From Flammeovirga yaeyamensis (lineage in GTDB: Bacteria; Bacteroidota; Bacteroidia; Cytophagales; Flammeovirgaceae), in the NCBI RefSeq assembly GCF_018736045.1, contig NZ_CP076132.1, positions 2,031,501-2,095,500 of the forward strand: DNA of 64,000 bases, given 5' to 3'. This document shows, piece by piece, positions 27,022 to 37,006 of this stretch; positions within the stretch are counted from its first letter, which is position 1, and the number at the start of each line of letters is the position of its first letter. Below the pieces are notes generated by a model. It was given only the letters and a program-made list of their open reading frames with translations, was not told where the DNA came from and did no database searches. The translations under genes were made by a program, and so were the position numbers.

Positions 27022-27834
27022 ATGTCAAGACAACAACTAATCGAGGCAGCATGGGAAGACCGTGCTCTCTTAAAACAACAAGAATATATTGATGCTGTTA
27101 AAGCAACAGTTGAAGAATTAGATAAAGGAACATTAAGATGTGCAGAGCCTGTAGCTGATGGTTGGCAGGTGAATGAGTGGGTGAAGAAAGCGGTAATTAT
27201 GTTCTTCCCATTGGCAGAAATGGAAACTATTAAAGTAGGTCCTTTCGAATTCCACGATAAAATTCCTTTAAAAAGCGATTACGCTGAAAAAGGTGTTCGT
27301 GTAGTTCCTCATGCCATTGCTCGTTACGGTTCTTTTGTGAACAAAGGAGTAATCATGATGCCATCATACGTAAACATTGGTGCTTATGTTGATTCTGGTA
27401 CTATGGTAGATACTTGGGCAACTGTAGGTAGCTGTGCACAAATCGGTAAAGATGTTCACCTTTCAGGTGGTGTTGGTGTTGGTGGTGTTCTTGAGCCAGT
27501 TCAAGCAGCTCCAGTAATTATCGAAGATGGTGCTTTTGTTGGTTCAAGATGTATCTTGGTAGAAGGTGTTCACATTGGTAAAGAAGCTGTATTAGGTGCT
27601 AACGTTACTTTAACTGCTTCATCAAAAATTATCGATGTAACAGGAGATGAGCCAGTAGAATACAAAGGTTATGTACCTCCAAGATCAGTAGTTATTCCAG
27701 GTAGCTACACTAAGAAATTCCCAGCAGGTGAATTCTCAGTAGGATGTGCTATCATCATTGGTCAAAGAAAAGAAAGTACTGATAGAAAAACATCACTTAA
27801 CGATGCGTTAAGAGATAACAACGTTTCTGTATAG
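27022..27834 (+). CDS. dapD: Tetrahydrodipicolinate N-succinyltransferase
   Basis: The 270-residue enzyme transfers succinyl from succinyl-CoA to tetrahydrodipicolinate in lysine and meso-diaminopimelate synthesis. The N-terminal helical domain (QLIEAAWEDRALLKQQEY) and the left-handed beta-helix of hexapeptide repeats (MMPSYVNIGAYVDSGTMVDTWATVGSCAQIGKDVHLSGGVGVGGVLEP) are standard, as is EDGAFVGSRCILVEGVHIG. Length is normal. Monocistronic, with its own terminator. Confidence 0.98.
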   Translation: MSRQQLIEAAWEDRALLKQQEYIDAVKATVEELDKGTLRCAEPVADGWQVNEWVKKAVIMFFPLAEMETIKVGPFEFHDKIPLKSDYAEKGVRVVPHAIARYGSFVNKGVIMMPSYVNIGAYVDSGTMVDTWATVGSCAQIGKDVHLSGGVGVGGVLEPVQAAPVIIEDGAFVGSRCILVEGVHIGKEAVLGANVTLTASSKIIDVTGDEPVEYKGYVPPRSVVIPGSYTKKFPAGEFSVGCAIIIGQRKESTDRKTSLNDALRDNNVSV

Positions 27835-27853
27835 TACATTTTGATATAGATTT

Positions 27854-27889
27854 AAGGGTCAACTTATGCATTAAGTTGACCCTTTTTTT
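27854..27889 (+). terminator. Terminator of dapD
   Basis: A 13-bp perfect stem (AAGGGTCAACTTA / TAAGTTGACCCTT) with a 5-nt loop and a T run. Confidence 0.95.
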
Positions 27890-28059
27890 ATTCTTGACAA
27901 TTCGTTTTTAACAACAGATCAAAAGCGAATGGTGATCAATACATAAAATAAGTTTGATTTGATTTTCAAAAGTTAACGGAAAAAGAATGATTTCTTCAGT
28001 AAGAAATACGTTTTTTGTAACTTTGTGAAAATTTTACATCTCATCTAGAATATAAAACC

Positions 28060-28638
28060 GTGATAGTAGTAGATAAAGTAGTCCTAAGTGACGATATGAT
28101 GGACGAGGAGTTTGTCTGTAACTTGGACAAATGTAAAGGTGCTTGTTGTGTAGAAGGTGATCTTGGAGCACCTTTGAATGACGACGAGTTGGAAAAAATC
28201 GAAGAAGTTTATGAAACTGTGAAACCATATATGTCTGAAGCAGGCATCCAAGAAGTGGAAAAGCAAGGTAAATATATCAAGGATTTTGAAGGAGATTATT
28301 CTACACCTACTATCAATAACAGAGAGTGTGCTTACGCAGTTTACGATGATAAAAAGTATTTACATTGTGCTATTGAAAAAGCGTATATCGACGGTAAAAT
28401 AACGTATAGAAAACCTATTTCTTGCTACTTATATCCGGCAAGAATATCAAGTTATGAGGCGTATGATGCTGTAAATTACGACCGTTGGGAGATTTGTAGC
28501 GACGCTTGTGTTCTAGGTAAGGAGTTAAAGGTGCCTGTTTATCAATTTTTAAAAGGCCCACTGACTGCCAAATATGGTGCAGAGTGGTATGAGAAATTGG
28601 AACAGGAAATTAAATTGATGAAAGAAAACTTAAGATAG
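28060..28638 (+). CDS. DUF3109-family cysteine-rich protein
   Basis: The 192-residue protein begins at a GTG (28060). It carries the DUF3109 cysteine pattern: VCNLDKCKGACCVEGDLGAPL near the start, ECAYAVYD and HCAIEKAY in the middle, then SCYLYPARI and EICSDACVLG. The cysteine clusters suggest a metal or iron-sulfur site similar to that of YkgJ-type (Fe-S, zinc) proteins; no activity is established. A hairpin terminator follows and mutS2 begins 80 nt downstream. Confidence 0.9.
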   Translation: MIVVDKVVLSDDMMDEEFVCNLDKCKGACCVEGDLGAPLNDDELEKIEEVYETVKPYMSEAGIQEVEKQGKYIKDFEGDYSTPTINNRECAYAVYDDKKYLHCAIEKAYIDGKITYRKPISCYLYPARISSYEAYDAVNYDRWEICSDACVLGKELKVPVYQFLKGPLTAKYGAEWYEKLEQEIKLMKENLR

Positions 28639-28658
28639 TCTTAAGTCAACAATACAAT

Positions 28659-28692
28659 AAAATGATGATGTATTTCGGTGCATCATCATTTT
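28659..28692 (+). terminator. Hairpin after the DUF3109 gene
   Basis: AAAATGATGATG and CATCATCATTTT pair perfectly over 12 bp around a 10-nt loop. The 3' tail after the stem is short in T, so termination may be partial and mutS2 may also be read from upstream. Confidence 0.7.
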
Positions 28693-28717
28693 GCTATAAA
28701 AAGAACAAAGGAAAAAT

Positions 28718-31126
28718 ATGTTATATCCGAAAAATTTAGAAGAAAAACTTGGTTTTGATAAACTGAGAGAAATTTTAAAGGATAAATGTAATGGAGAAGT
28801 AGGGCGTAGTTATGTAGATCGTATGCGTTTCACTTCTGATATAAGATTCATAAATCAGCGTGTCGCCCAAGTGGATGAATGCGTTCGTATTTATGAAGCG
28901 GGAGAATCATTCCCTCACTCAGGCTATATTGATGTAGCTAACTATTTAGATAAGTCGGAAATTATAAATGCATTTCTATTAGAAGAGGAATTATTTGATC
29001 TAAAAACGGCTTTAAGTACGCTTAAAGAATGTCTTCATTTTTTTAATGCTTGTGATCCTACTTTATATCCTGAGTTGGTAAAAGTAAGTGAACACATCGA
29101 ATTCAATCCTTTAATTCTAAATCAAATTGATATGATTTTAGATGATAAAGGAAAAATTAGAGATAATGCCTCTCCTGAATTAGTGAGTATCCGTTCTCAA
29201 CTTAACAAGCAGTTGAACAGCTTGAGATCGAAAACAGCATCAGTGATGCAATCCATGAAGAAAAGTGGATATGCTAAGGAAGATGCAAAACCCACTTTAA
29301 GAGAAGGTAGAATTGTAGTTCCGGTACCTGCTGAACATAAAAGACATGTCACTGGCTTTGTGCACGATGCTTCATCAACAGGTCAGACAGTATATATCGA
29401 ACCTCAAGAACTTTTGGATCTGAATAACTCTATAAAAGATTTAGAGCTGAGAGAAAGACAAGAGGTGATTCGTATTCTAACTGAAATCACGAATAAGATT
29501 AGACCTGAAGTTCCAGGTTTAAGAAAAGGTAATAATTACTTGGGTATTATTGATTTCATCAATGCAAAAGCAAAGTTTGCCATGCATCAGGAATCGATAA
29601 AACCTGTTATTGTAGACGAACCTTTAGTGGCTTGGTATCATGTGGCACACCCCATACTTCTTAACTCATTTATGGAGCAAGGAAGAAAAGAAGAGGTGGT
29701 AAGACAGAAGATTGAGTTGGATCAAGAAAGAGGTCGTGTACTTGTCATTTCTGGACCAAACGCGGGTGGTAAATCCATTGCAATGCAAACTGTAGCATTG
29801 GTGCAATACATGTTCCAATGTGGTATGCTCGTACCTATGGTTGAAGGATCTAAGATGGGTGTTTTCGAAGATATCATGATGGATTATGGTGATGATCAAT
29901 CTTTAGAAAATGACCTTTCAACATATTCTTCTCACCTGACCAACATGAAAGCGATGTTGACAAAAGGAGGAAGTAAGACTTTGGTACTGATCGATGAATT
30001 TGGTTCGGGTACTGAACCGGAATTAGGTGGTGTAATAGCGGAATCAATTCTTGAAGAAATGAACCGTAAGGAAATGTGGGGTGTGATTACAACTCACTAT
30101 GCTAACCTTAAATTCTATGCAGAAAGACAGCAAGGGTTACAAAACGGAGCCATGCGTTATGATGTGGAGAACCTTCAGCCTTTATATAAACTAGAGCAAG
30201 GTCAGCCGGGTTCTTCTTTTGCTTTGGAAATTGCTCAAAAGATTGGTTTGCCCAAAAAGGTAGTCAATATTGCTAGACATAAGGCAGGGCGTAAGAAGAT
30301 TAACATGGAAGAGTTACTTCGAAATCTTGAACAAGAAAAGAAGGAACTTAACCAAAAAAATAAAGAAATTAATCGTCTTGAGCAGAAGTTGTCATCTGCC
30401 AAAGAAAAATTTGAGAAACAGTCTTTGGATCTTCAAAACAAAAAAGTGAAGATCATGAATAAGGCAAGAGAAGATGCTCAAAAGGTACTGGATACAGCCA
30501 ATCAGAAGATTGAAAAAGCCATTAAGGAGATCAAAGAGACCAAGGCAGATAAAGAAAAGACAAAACAGTTACGTCAAAATATAGAAAACTTCAAAAACTC
30601 TAATAAACCAAGTAAAAAGAATCAGGATAAACCTGAGGAAGTTTATGAGGTCATTGGAGGAACTATTGTTGTTGGCGACGCCGTAAGGGTGAAAGGCCAG
30701 AATACAATGGGTGAAGTGGCATCAGTTTCACAAAGAGAAGCAGAGATCTTAGTAGGAGAACTTCGCACAAAAGTGAAGCTGAACCGTTTGGAACGTATCA
30801 GTAAGAAAACTTTCAGAAAAGAAACGAGAGAGAAACATTCTACAATGAGTGCAGCTTCTAGTATCACCCAAAAGAGAATTGATTTTAATACTCAATTAGA
30901 TCTTAGAGGGAAAAGGGCAGAAGAAGTGATGTACGAATTAGATGACTTTATGGATTCTGCCATCATGTTGGGAGAAACTGAAGTAAGAATCCTTCATGGG
31001 AAAGGAACAGGTGCTTTAAGAGAAGTAGTAAGAAATCACTTGAAATCTTTCCGAGGAATAAAAAATGTTTCCGATGATCACCCGGATCGTGGTGGTGCCG
31101 GAGTAACTGTAGTTACATTAAGATAA
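28718..31126 (+). CDS. mutS2: Endonuclease MutS2
   Basis: The 802-residue protein has the MutS-like lever and clamp region, a P-loop at about residues 346-353 (GPNAGGKS), the Walker B TLVLIDEFGSGTEPELGG, a long coiled coil (about 530-650) and a C-terminal Smr endonuclease domain (LDLRGKRAEEVMYELDDF and HGKGTGALREVV). It lacks the MutS mismatch-recognition domain, as expected of MutS2. The family suppresses recombination or rescues collided ribosomes in studied bacteria. Length is normal. A candidate small RNA gene and shared terminator lie downstream. Confidence 0.97.
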   Translation: MLYPKNLEEKLGFDKLREILKDKCNGEVGRSYVDRMRFTSDIRFINQRVAQVDECVRIYEAGESFPHSGYIDVANYLDKSEIINAFLLEEELFDLKTALSTLKECLHFFNACDPTLYPELVKVSEHIEFNPLILNQIDMILDDKGKIRDNASPELVSIRSQLNKQLNSLRSKTASVMQSMKKSGYAKEDAKPTLREGRIVVPVPAEHKRHVTGFVHDASSTGQTVYIEPQELLDLNNSIKDLELRERQEVIRILTEITNKIRPEVPGLRKGNNYLGIIDFINAKAKFAMHQESIKPVIVDEPLVAWYHVAHPILLNSFMEQGRKEEVVRQKIELDQERGRVLVISGPNAGGKSIAMQTVALVQYMFQCGMLVPMVEGSKMGVFEDIMMDYGDDQSLENDLSTYSSHLTNMKAMLTKGGSKTLVLIDEFGSGTEPELGGVIAESILEEMNRKEMWGVITTHYANLKFYAERQQGLQNGAMRYDVENLQPLYKLEQGQPGSSFALEIAQKIGLPKKVVNIARHKAGRKKINMEELLRNLEQEKKELNQKNKEINRLEQKLSSAKEKFEKQSLDLQNKKVKIMNKAREDAQKVLDTANQKIEKAIKEIKETKADKEKTKQLRQNIENFKNSNKPSKKNQDKPEEVYEVIGGTIVVGDAVRVKGQNTMGEVASVSQREAEILVGELRTKVKLNRLERISKKTFRKETREKHSTMSAASSITQKRIDFNTQLDLRGKRAEEVMYELDDFMDSAIMLGETEVRILHGKGTGALREVVRNHLKSFRGIKNVSDDHPDRGGAGVTVVTLR

Positions 31127-31230
31127 TTCAATATTCAGCTTACAAATTATCAATTTTGTATTATTTATAGTGATTTTATGATTATTTCCTCAAATGTGTA
31201 AAATGTTAATGACATAATCATTAAATATCA

Positions 31231-31260
31231 TTTGTTAATAATAAGATTATTGTATATTTG
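31231..31260 (+). promoter_or_regulatory. Bacteroidota-type promoter for the candidate small RNA
   Basis: TTTG at 31231-31234 and TATATTTG at 31253-31260 (consensus TAnnTTTG) with an 18-nt spacer. The start of transcription is expected near 31267. No coding region follows before the terminator at 31361-31400. Confidence 0.65.
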
Positions 31261-31266
31261 AATTAG

Positions 31267-31396
31267 TCAAAAGTTAAGGCTTTGTCTTAATCCTTTGTCT
31301 TCATAGCTGGTTGAAATCGTGAACTTAACAGTTTACGTCTTTATGTTACTACATAAAGTAAAACGCCCAACATTTCATTTGAAATGTTGGGCGTTT
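31267..31396 (+). ncRNA. Candidate small RNA downstream of mutS2
   Basis: The 130-nt interval starts after a good promoter and ends in a strong intrinsic terminator. It has no open reading frame of note. Local stem-loops are GUUAAG/CUUAAU (about 31273-31291), CUUUAUGU/ACAUAAAG (about 31338-31357, 4-nt loop) and the terminator stem (31361-31394). The mutS2 stop is 140 nt upstream of the predicted start. Whether it is an independent transcript or a processed mutS2 3' end cannot be decided from sequence. It matches no RNA family I can name. Confidence 0.5.
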
Positions 31397-31400
31397 TTTT
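31361..31400. terminator. Strong bidirectional terminator
   Basis: A 17-bp perfect stem (AAACGCCCAACATTTCA and its complement, 31361-31377 with 31380-31396) followed by a T run. It lies between mutS2 or the small RNA on the plus strand and the symporter on the minus strand. Confidence 0.95.
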
Positions 31401-31416
31401 ATCTGAAAAGCCGCTA

Positions 31417-33093
31417 TTAAATGTCGGCTCCGAACTTCGATTTCATATGGTCTTTATATTCTGATAGACTACTCTTCATGTCCTTACTTAATATCAAAAT
31501 ACCGATAAGGTTAGGGATAGTCATTAGTGCTATGGTAATTCCGGAAAGTGTCCAGATAATTGTAGTATCAGCAAAAGAACCAACAAAGAAAGCCACTACA
31601 TATACACCTCTGTAATATATTACAGATTTCGGTCCTAATAAAAACGTCATGGCTCTATCACCATAATACGACCATGAAATGGCTGTAGAAAAGGCGAATA
31701 ACAAAAGACCAATAGATACAATGAATTTACCTTTTTCTCCGAAGTAACTTCTTTTAAAGGCTTCACTTGTAAGTGGTGAACTGTGAATTAATGATTTGCC
31801 ATTAATGACCAATTTATCTAGCCAATTGATTTTACCATCAACTACTTCTAGCTTACCTGAGAACTTCTCTCCATCATAGCTGATCATTACATTTTCAGCA
31901 AGAGATCGTGCATGGATAAGAGAAACAGAGTTCATGATCTTACCATTCACCACTTCCAATGAACCATTAAATAAAGGTAATTTTTCTTCTCCACTCACAT
32001 GCTTTGCAAGAAGCAAACGGTCATTATTTGGATTGCTTTTGTTGTCATCATATTGTTGACTCAAAACAACCAAGTCTGTTTGTTGGAATTTGTTGTCTAA
32101 CTTTTCTCTCCAAACATTCGATGAAAGAAGGGCAAGACCTGTTAAAGAACAGATCAGAATAGTATCAATAAATGGCTCTAAGATGGCTACCATACCTTCA
32201 GAAACAGGTTCTTTTGTTTTTGCAGAAGCATGGGCAATTGGTGCAGAACCTTGTCCGGCCTCGTTAGAGAAAAGACCTCTGTTGACACCTCTATTAAATG
32301 CGTAAGCTAATGACGCTCCAAGGAAACCACCTGTAGCTGAAGTGCCACTAAATATATCAGACATGATTCTACTGATAGAATCAGGAATGTTTTCAATGTT
32401 ATAAAAAATTACTGCAATACAGCCAATAAAGTAAACAACAGCCATTAAAGGCACTAGTTTTTCAGTTACCGCTGCAATTCTACTAATACCTCCTAGAATT
32501 ACAAAAGCTAATAATACAGAAAGGATTGCTCCCGTTATATATGTTTCTATACCAAATGTGGCATGAATAGAAGAGGCAATACTGTTTACTTGAGGAAGGT
32601 TACCCGTGCCAAAAGAAGATAATACAGTAGCTATGGCAAAAATTACTGCCAACCATTTCATGTTCAATTTGTTTTTCATGAAATACATTGGTCCACCTGC
32701 CATGGTTCCGTCTGCTGTTTTTTCTCTGTATTTATGAGATAATGATACTTCGACAAATTTTGTCGTCATACCAAAAAAGGCAGTCACGATCATCCAAAAT
32801 AAGGCTGCGGGTCCACCAAGGTGAATAGCTAATGCTACACCAGCAATGTTACCCGTACCAACAGTACCTGAAAGAGCTGTTGCTAAGGCTTGGAAGTGTG
32901 AAGTGTCACCTTCATCATCACTCTCGTCAAACTTGCCTCGAACTACATCAAGTGCATGTTTAAAGAAACGTATCTGAGGAAACTTTAAGTAAATTGTGAA
33001 AAATAAGCCTGTTAGCAATAGTAGTGCAACAAACCAATTAGAACCACCGATATAACTGTCGATTAGACTTAATATCTCGTTTAATTGTTGCAT
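31417..33093 (-). CDS. Sodium:alanine (AGCS-family) symporter with an inserted soluble segment
   Basis: The 558-residue membrane protein has the AGCS signature [30 protein letters not shown] and [15 protein letters not shown], and later [37 protein letters not shown]. It should import alanine, glycine or a similar amino acid with sodium. Most family members have about 450-490 residues. Here a polar stretch of about 105 residues (residues about 326-430) lies between transmembrane segments; it contains a near-duplicate unit, SLEVVNGKI...SLIHA and KLEVVDGKI...SLIHS, and no hydrophobic segment. It would face the periplasm or cytoplasm as one extra domain. The frame is intact across it. Confidence 0.92.
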   Translation of the reverse strand: MQQLNEILSLIDSYIGGSNWFVALLLLTGLFFTIYLKFPQIRFFKHALDVVRGKFDESDDEGDTSHFQALATALSGTVGTGNIAGVALAIHLGGPAALFWMIVTAFFGMTTKFVEVSLSHKYREKTADGTMAGGPMYFMKNKLNMKWLAVIFAIATVLSSFGTGNLPQVNSIASSIHATFGIETYITGAILSVLLAFVILGGISRIAAVTEKLVPLMAVVYFIGCIAVIFYNIENIPDSISRIMSDIFSGTSATGGFLGASLAYAFNRGVNRGLFSNEAGQGSAPIAHASAKTKEPVSEGMVAILEPFIDTILICSLTGLALLSSNVWREKLDNKFQQTDLVVLSQQYDDNKSNPNNDRLLLAKHVSGEEKLPLFNGSLEVVNGKIMNSVSLIHARSLAENVMISYDGEKFSGKLEVVDGKINWLDKLVINGKSLIHSSPLTSEAFKRSYFGEKGKFIVSIGLLLFAFSTAISWSYYGDRAMTFLLGPKSVIYYRGVYVVAFFVGSFADTTIIWTLSGITIALMTIPNLIGILILSKDMKSSLSEYKDHMKSKFGADI

Positions 33094-33392
33094 TTTTTAA
33101 ATAAATAATTGAAAGTATGTGAATAATATAGAATTGCGAAAATAGGAAAGAAAAGGGGGAATCCTAAAAATTTTATAATATCATATAAAAAAATCAATAA
33201 ATCGGAGGTGATTTTTAGATGCTTTATCATTTATGTTTTGTTATAAAAAATTTAGTAAATAAACTCGTCAATGATTTTCATTCCTAAAATGAACAGGTGG
33301 GTAAGATTACTTTAGGAAAGTAATCCATAAATCTTTTTTATAGATATGTAGTTAAAGTATTAATATTTAAGTTATAACACTTATTCTATTTA
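33094..33392. other. Intergenic stretch upstream of thrS
   Basis: About 300 bases with no supported gene between the divergent symporter and thrS. A hairpin (GATTACTTT/AAAGTAATC, 33305-33325) followed after a few bases by a T run at 33334-33339 is visible; with the sequence so AT-rich it could be a stray terminator or a regulatory hairpin. Confidence 0.4.
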
Positions 33393-33423
33393 TTTGTAAG
33401 GAAAAAAGCGGTAAATATGTTAG
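33393..33423 (+). promoter_or_regulatory. Probable promoter of thrS
   Basis: TTTG at 33393-33396, a 19-nt spacer, and TATGTTAG at 33416-33423 (one mismatch to TAnnTTTG). The expected leader is about 85 nt and contains a TTTGTG/CACAAA stem (33452-33457 with 33472-33477) and a G-rich run just before the thrS start. Confidence 0.6.
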
Positions 33424-33512
33424 CTTGCACATCGAAATTCTCACAGCAAATTTTGTGGTCAGTTGTAGGGGCACAAATGGGGGGATTTAAAAATTAAAAT
33501 TTATATACCACA

Positions 33513-35438
33513 ATGATTAAAATTACATTACCGGATAATTCGGTAAGAGAGTTCGAAAGCGGAGCGTCTTCATTGGATGTAGCAAAGAGCATCAGTGAAG
33601 GATTGGCTAGAAATGTACTAGCAGCAGAAGTAAATGGAGAAGTTTGGGATGCTACCAGACCATTGACCGCAGACTCAAATGTAAAATTATTAACGTGGAA
33701 TGATACGGATGGCAAGCAAACTTTTTGGCATTCATCAGCTCACTTAATGGCAGAAGCTTTAGAAGCTTTATACCCTGGTGTAAAATTGGGTATCGGACCT
33801 TCTATCGAGAATGGTTTCTACTATGATGTAGATTTCGGTGATCATGAATTCTCATCTGAGGAACTAGTCAATGTAGAGAAGAAAATGAAAGAACTAGCAA
33901 AGAAAAAGAATATCTACGTGCGCGAGGATATTTCTAAATCTGATGCTGTTCAATATTTCGAAGAAAAAGAAGATCCATACAAATTAGACCTTTTAGAAGG
34001 TTTAGAGGATGGACAGATCACTTTTTACAAGCAAGGAGAGTTTACCGATTTATGTCGTGGACCACACATTCCTCATACAGGTTTTATCAAAGCAATTAAA
34101 TTGATGTCTGTTGCAGGCGCTTACTGGAGAGGTGATGAGAAAAATAAAATGTTGACTCGTATCTACGGTATTACATTCCCCAAAGCAAAGGAATTAACAG
34201 AGTACTTAGAGAGATTAGAGGAAGCAAAGAAAAGAGATCACAGAAAAGTAGGTCAAGAGCTAGATTTATTTACTTTCTCTCAAAGAGTAGGTCAAGGTCT
34301 TCCACTTTGGTTACCAAAAGGTACTACTTTAAGAGAGCGTTTAGAAAACTTCCTTAGAAAAGCACAACAAAAAGCAGGATACCAACAGGTAGTGACTCCA
34401 CATATCGGATCAAAAGATCTATATGTTACTTCAGGTCACTATGCTAAATACGGTGAGGATTCATTCCAACCAATTCATACTCCACACGAAGGTGAAGAGT
34501 ATTTATTGAAACCAATGAACTGTCCTCATCACTGTGAAATTTACAGATCTAGACCTCGTTCGTATAGAGATCTTCCTGTAAGATTAGCAGAATTTGGTAC
34601 TGTATATAGGTATGAGCAATCAGGTGAGTTACACGGATTGACTAGGGTACGTGGTTTTACTCAAGATGATGCTCACTTATTCTGTCGTCCTGATCAAGTA
34701 AAAGAAGAATTTGGTAAAGTAATCGACTTGGTACTTTATGTATTTAAATCTTTAGGTTTTGATGATTACTTGGCACAAATCTCTTTGCGTGATAAAGAAG
34801 ATAGAGCGAAGTATATCGGTAATGAATCAGATTGGGATAGAGCTGAAAAAGATATCGAAGAGGTAGCAGCTGAGAAAGGTTTAAAGACAGTGGTAGAATA
34901 TGGCGAAGCTGCATTCTATGGTCCAAAACTAGACTTTATGGTGCGTGATGCTTTAGGTAGATCTTGGCAGTTAGGTACTATCCAAGTGGATTATCAATTA
35001 CCACAACGTTTCGAATTAGAATACAAAGATTCTGATAACTCAATGAAACGTCCGGTAATGATTCACCGTGCGCCATTTGGGTCAATGGAACGTTTCATTG
35101 CTATTCTAATTGAGCACACAGGTGGTAATTTCCCATTATGGTTAGCACCAGAGCAATTTACTTTACTTCCAGTTTCTGATAAATACAATGATTATGCATA
35201 CGATGTATTGTCAACTTTAGAAGAAGCAGGGTTTACTGGTAATGTAGATGCACGTGCTGAGAAAATTGGTAGAAAAATCCGTGATGCAGAAGTTCAGAAA
35301 ACACCATACATGTTAATTGTTGGTGAAAAAGAAATGGACGGTAATGCAGTTTCAGTAAGAAAGAAAGGTGAAGGTGATATCGGTACTATGTCAGTAACTG
35401 ATTTCGTTGAGCTTTTCAAAAAAGAAACAGCGGTATAA
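33513..35438 (+). CDS. thrS: Threonyl-tRNA synthetase
   Basis: The 641-residue class II synthetase charges tRNA-Thr. Domains in order: TGS (residues about 1-62), the editing domain with [16 protein letters not shown] and [16 protein letters not shown], the catalytic core with motif 2 [28 protein letters not shown], zinc ligand Cys337 in [12 protein letters not shown], motif 3 [13 protein letters not shown], and the anticodon-binding domain ([16 protein letters not shown]). Length is normal. The hairpin after the stop and the promoter upstream suggest a monocistronic unit, perhaps reading on into lhgO. Confidence 0.98.
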   Translation: MIKITLPDNSVREFESGASSLDVAKSISEGLARNVLAAEVNGEVWDATRPLTADSNVKLLTWNDTDGKQTFWHSSAHLMAEALEALYPGVKLGIGPSIENGFYYDVDFGDHEFSSEELVNVEKKMKELAKKKNIYVREDISKSDAVQYFEEKEDPYKLDLLEGLEDGQITFYKQGEFTDLCRGPHIPHTGFIKAIKLMSVAGAYWRGDEKNKMLTRIYGITFPKAKELTEYLERLEEAKKRDHRKVGQELDLFTFSQRVGQGLPLWLPKGTTLRERLENFLRKAQQKAGYQQVVTPHIGSKDLYVTSGHYAKYGEDSFQPIHTPHEGEEYLLKPMNCPHHCEIYRSRPRSYRDLPVRLAEFGTVYRYEQSGELHGLTRVRGFTQDDAHLFCRPDQVKEEFGKVIDLVLYVFKSLGFDDYLAQISLRDKEDRAKYIGNESDWDRAEKDIEEVAAEKGLKTVVEYGEAAFYGPKLDFMVRDALGRSWQLGTIQVDYQLPQRFELEYKDSDNSMKRPVMIHRAPFGSMERFIAILIEHTGGNFPLWLAPEQFTLLPVSDKYNDYAYDVLSTLEEAGFTGNVDARAEKIGRKIRDAEVQKTPYMLIVGEKEMDGNAVSVRKKGEGDIGTMSVTDFVELFKKETAV

Positions 35439-35458
35439 CCTATAAATAATTGAATCAA

Positions 35459-35487
35459 TGAGCTATCAGAAATTTTTTGATAGCTCA
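35459..35487 (+). terminator. Hairpin between thrS and lhgO
   Basis: TGAGCTATCA and TGATAGCTCA pair perfectly over 10 bp around a 9-nt loop. The T tract after it is weak (TTGTTGATTT), so termination may be incomplete. Confidence 0.6.
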
Positions 35488-35524
35488 TTGTTGATTTAAA
35501 TAACAAACTAAAATAACAACAAAG

Positions 35525-36730
35525 ATGGTCTATGATGTAATCATTGTGGGTGCTGGTATTGTCGGCATGGCTACCGCAATGAAGATTAAACAACAGAAGC
35601 CAGATTTTAAAGTACTTGTACTTGAAAAAGAGGGTGACGTAGCACAACATCAAACAGGACATAATAGTGGGGTGATTCATTCTGGACTATATTATAAACC
35701 GGGATCCCATAAAGCATTAAACTGTATTGATGGTTACAATCAATTAATCAAATTCTGTGATGAGGAAGGTGTAAACTACGATTTATGTGGAAAAATTGTA
35801 GTAGCTACTGATCAAAAGGAATTGGATAACTTAAATACACTTTATGAAAGAGGTGTAGAAAATGGTTTAAAAAACCTAAAGCGACTTACAGCTGCTCAGA
35901 TTAAAGAATATGAGCCCTACTGTAATGGTATTGCAGGTTTACATGTGCCTCAAACAGGTATTATTGATTATACTGAGGTAACAAAAAAATATTTAGAGGT
36001 ATTTCAAGATCGGTTAGGAGGAGATATTCGCTTTCATAGTAAAGTTGAAGAAATTCGCTTGGGAAGTATCGGTGTTGAAGTAATTACTGGTAGAGAAACA
36101 TTCAGATCGAAATTAGTAGTCAACTGTGCAGGTTTATATAGTGATAGAATTGCTCAATTGGCATTAAAGAAATTGGATGTGCGTATCATTCCTTTTAGAG
36201 GGGAATACTACGAAATTAAGCCGAATAAACATTATTTGGTGAAAAACTTAATCTATCCTGTACCAGATCCTGCCTTTCCATTCCTAGGAGTTCACTTTAC
36301 TAGAATGATTAATGGAGGAGTAGAAGCGGGACCAAATGCAGTGCTAGCTTATAAACGTGAAGGCTATAAGAAAACTGATGTTAACATTTCTGAACTAACG
36401 GAGTCTTTGACTTGGAAAGGATTCTTAAAAGTAGCATCAAAATATTGGCCTACAGGTTTAGGTGAAGTCTATAGATCATACTCAAAAGCAGCCTTTACAA
36501 AAGCATTACAACGTTTACTGCCTGATTTAAAGCAATCTGACTTAAAAGTAGGTGGTTCTGGCGTACGTGCACAAGCATGTGATAAAAATGGAGGATTAAT
36601 CGACGATTTCTTATTTGTTGAAGAAGATCGTATGATTAATGTGCTAAATGCACCTTCTCCAGCAGCTACATCATCATTAGCTATTGGTGATACGATCGCT
36701 GCTAAGGCCATTAAAAGGTTAGAGAAATAA
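35525..36730 (+). CDS. lhgO: L-2-hydroxyglutarate oxidase/dehydrogenase
   Basis: The 401-residue FAD-dependent DAO-family enzyme has the dinucleotide-binding start YDVIIVGAGIVGMATAMKI and the LhgO segment AQHQTGHNSGVIHSGLYYKPGSHKA. Other family stretches are FRGEYYEIKP, FPFLGVHFTRMINGGVEAGPNAV and GSGVRAQACDKNGGLIDDF. It oxidises L-2-hydroxyglutarate to 2-oxoglutarate, clearing a side product of 2-oxoglutarate metabolism and passing electrons to the quinone pool in studied members. Length is normal. 86 nt after thrS. Confidence 0.95.
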   Translation: MVYDVIIVGAGIVGMATAMKIKQQKPDFKVLVLEKEGDVAQHQTGHNSGVIHSGLYYKPGSHKALNCIDGYNQLIKFCDEEGVNYDLCGKIVVATDQKELDNLNTLYERGVENGLKNLKRLTAAQIKEYEPYCNGIAGLHVPQTGIIDYTEVTKKYLEVFQDRLGGDIRFHSKVEEIRLGSIGVEVITGRETFRSKLVVNCAGLYSDRIAQLALKKLDVRIIPFRGEYYEIKPNKHYLVKNLIYPVPDPAFPFLGVHFTRMINGGVEAGPNAVLAYKREGYKKTDVNISELTESLTWKGFLKVASKYWPTGLGEVYRSYSKAAFTKALQRLLPDLKQSDLKVGGSGVRAQACDKNGGLIDDFLFVEEDRMINVLNAPSPAATSSLAIGDTIAAKAIKRLEK

Positions 36731-36834
36731 TATATTCAATGCGTATGAAGAAATAAAGTTGAAAAATTTTATTTTTTTATACGCTTGAAATTCAGTCTTT
36801 AGTTATGTCATTTACTTTTTTTTACACTAGAATG

Positions 36835-36865
36835 TTTGTAACTAAAAGATCTCCTCTTACCTTTG
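36835..36865 (+). promoter_or_regulatory. Promoter of the tRNA-Val array
   Basis: TTTG (36835-36838), a 19-nt spacer and TACCTTTG (36858-36865) match the Bacteroidota consensus in full. Transcription would begin near 36872, about 37 nt before the first tRNA. Confidence 0.8.
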
Positions 36866-36908
36866 CACTCGCAATGACACAAACGGTGTCAAGAAAAACA
36901 GATTTAAT

Positions 36909-36983
36909 GGGATGTTAGCTCAGTTGGTTTAGAGCACCTGCCTTACAAGCAGGGGGTCATTGGTTCGAATCCAATACGTCCCA
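36909..36983 (+). tRNA. tRNA-Val (anticodon UAC), array copy 1, type A
   Basis: Cloverleaf read directly: acceptor GGGATGT/ACGTCCC, D-arm GCTC...GAGC, anticodon arm CCTGC CTTACAA GCAGG with anticodon TAC, T-arm ATTGG TTCGAAT CCAAT, discriminator A. The 3' CCA is encoded (36984-36986). UAC reads GUA and, with modification, other valine codons. Confidence 0.97.
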
Positions 36984-37006
36984 CCATTTACACAGAAGGT
37001 GTATTT

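Noticed and set aside
31417-33093. Frameshift or gene fusion in the symporter
   Set aside because: The frame is continuous, and transmembrane segments before and after the insert match the family; it is an insertion, not a break.
33426-33512. T-box riboswitch in the thrS leader
   Set aside because: No T-box core motif or terminator/antiterminator pair is visible, and T-boxes are not expected in Bacteroidota.
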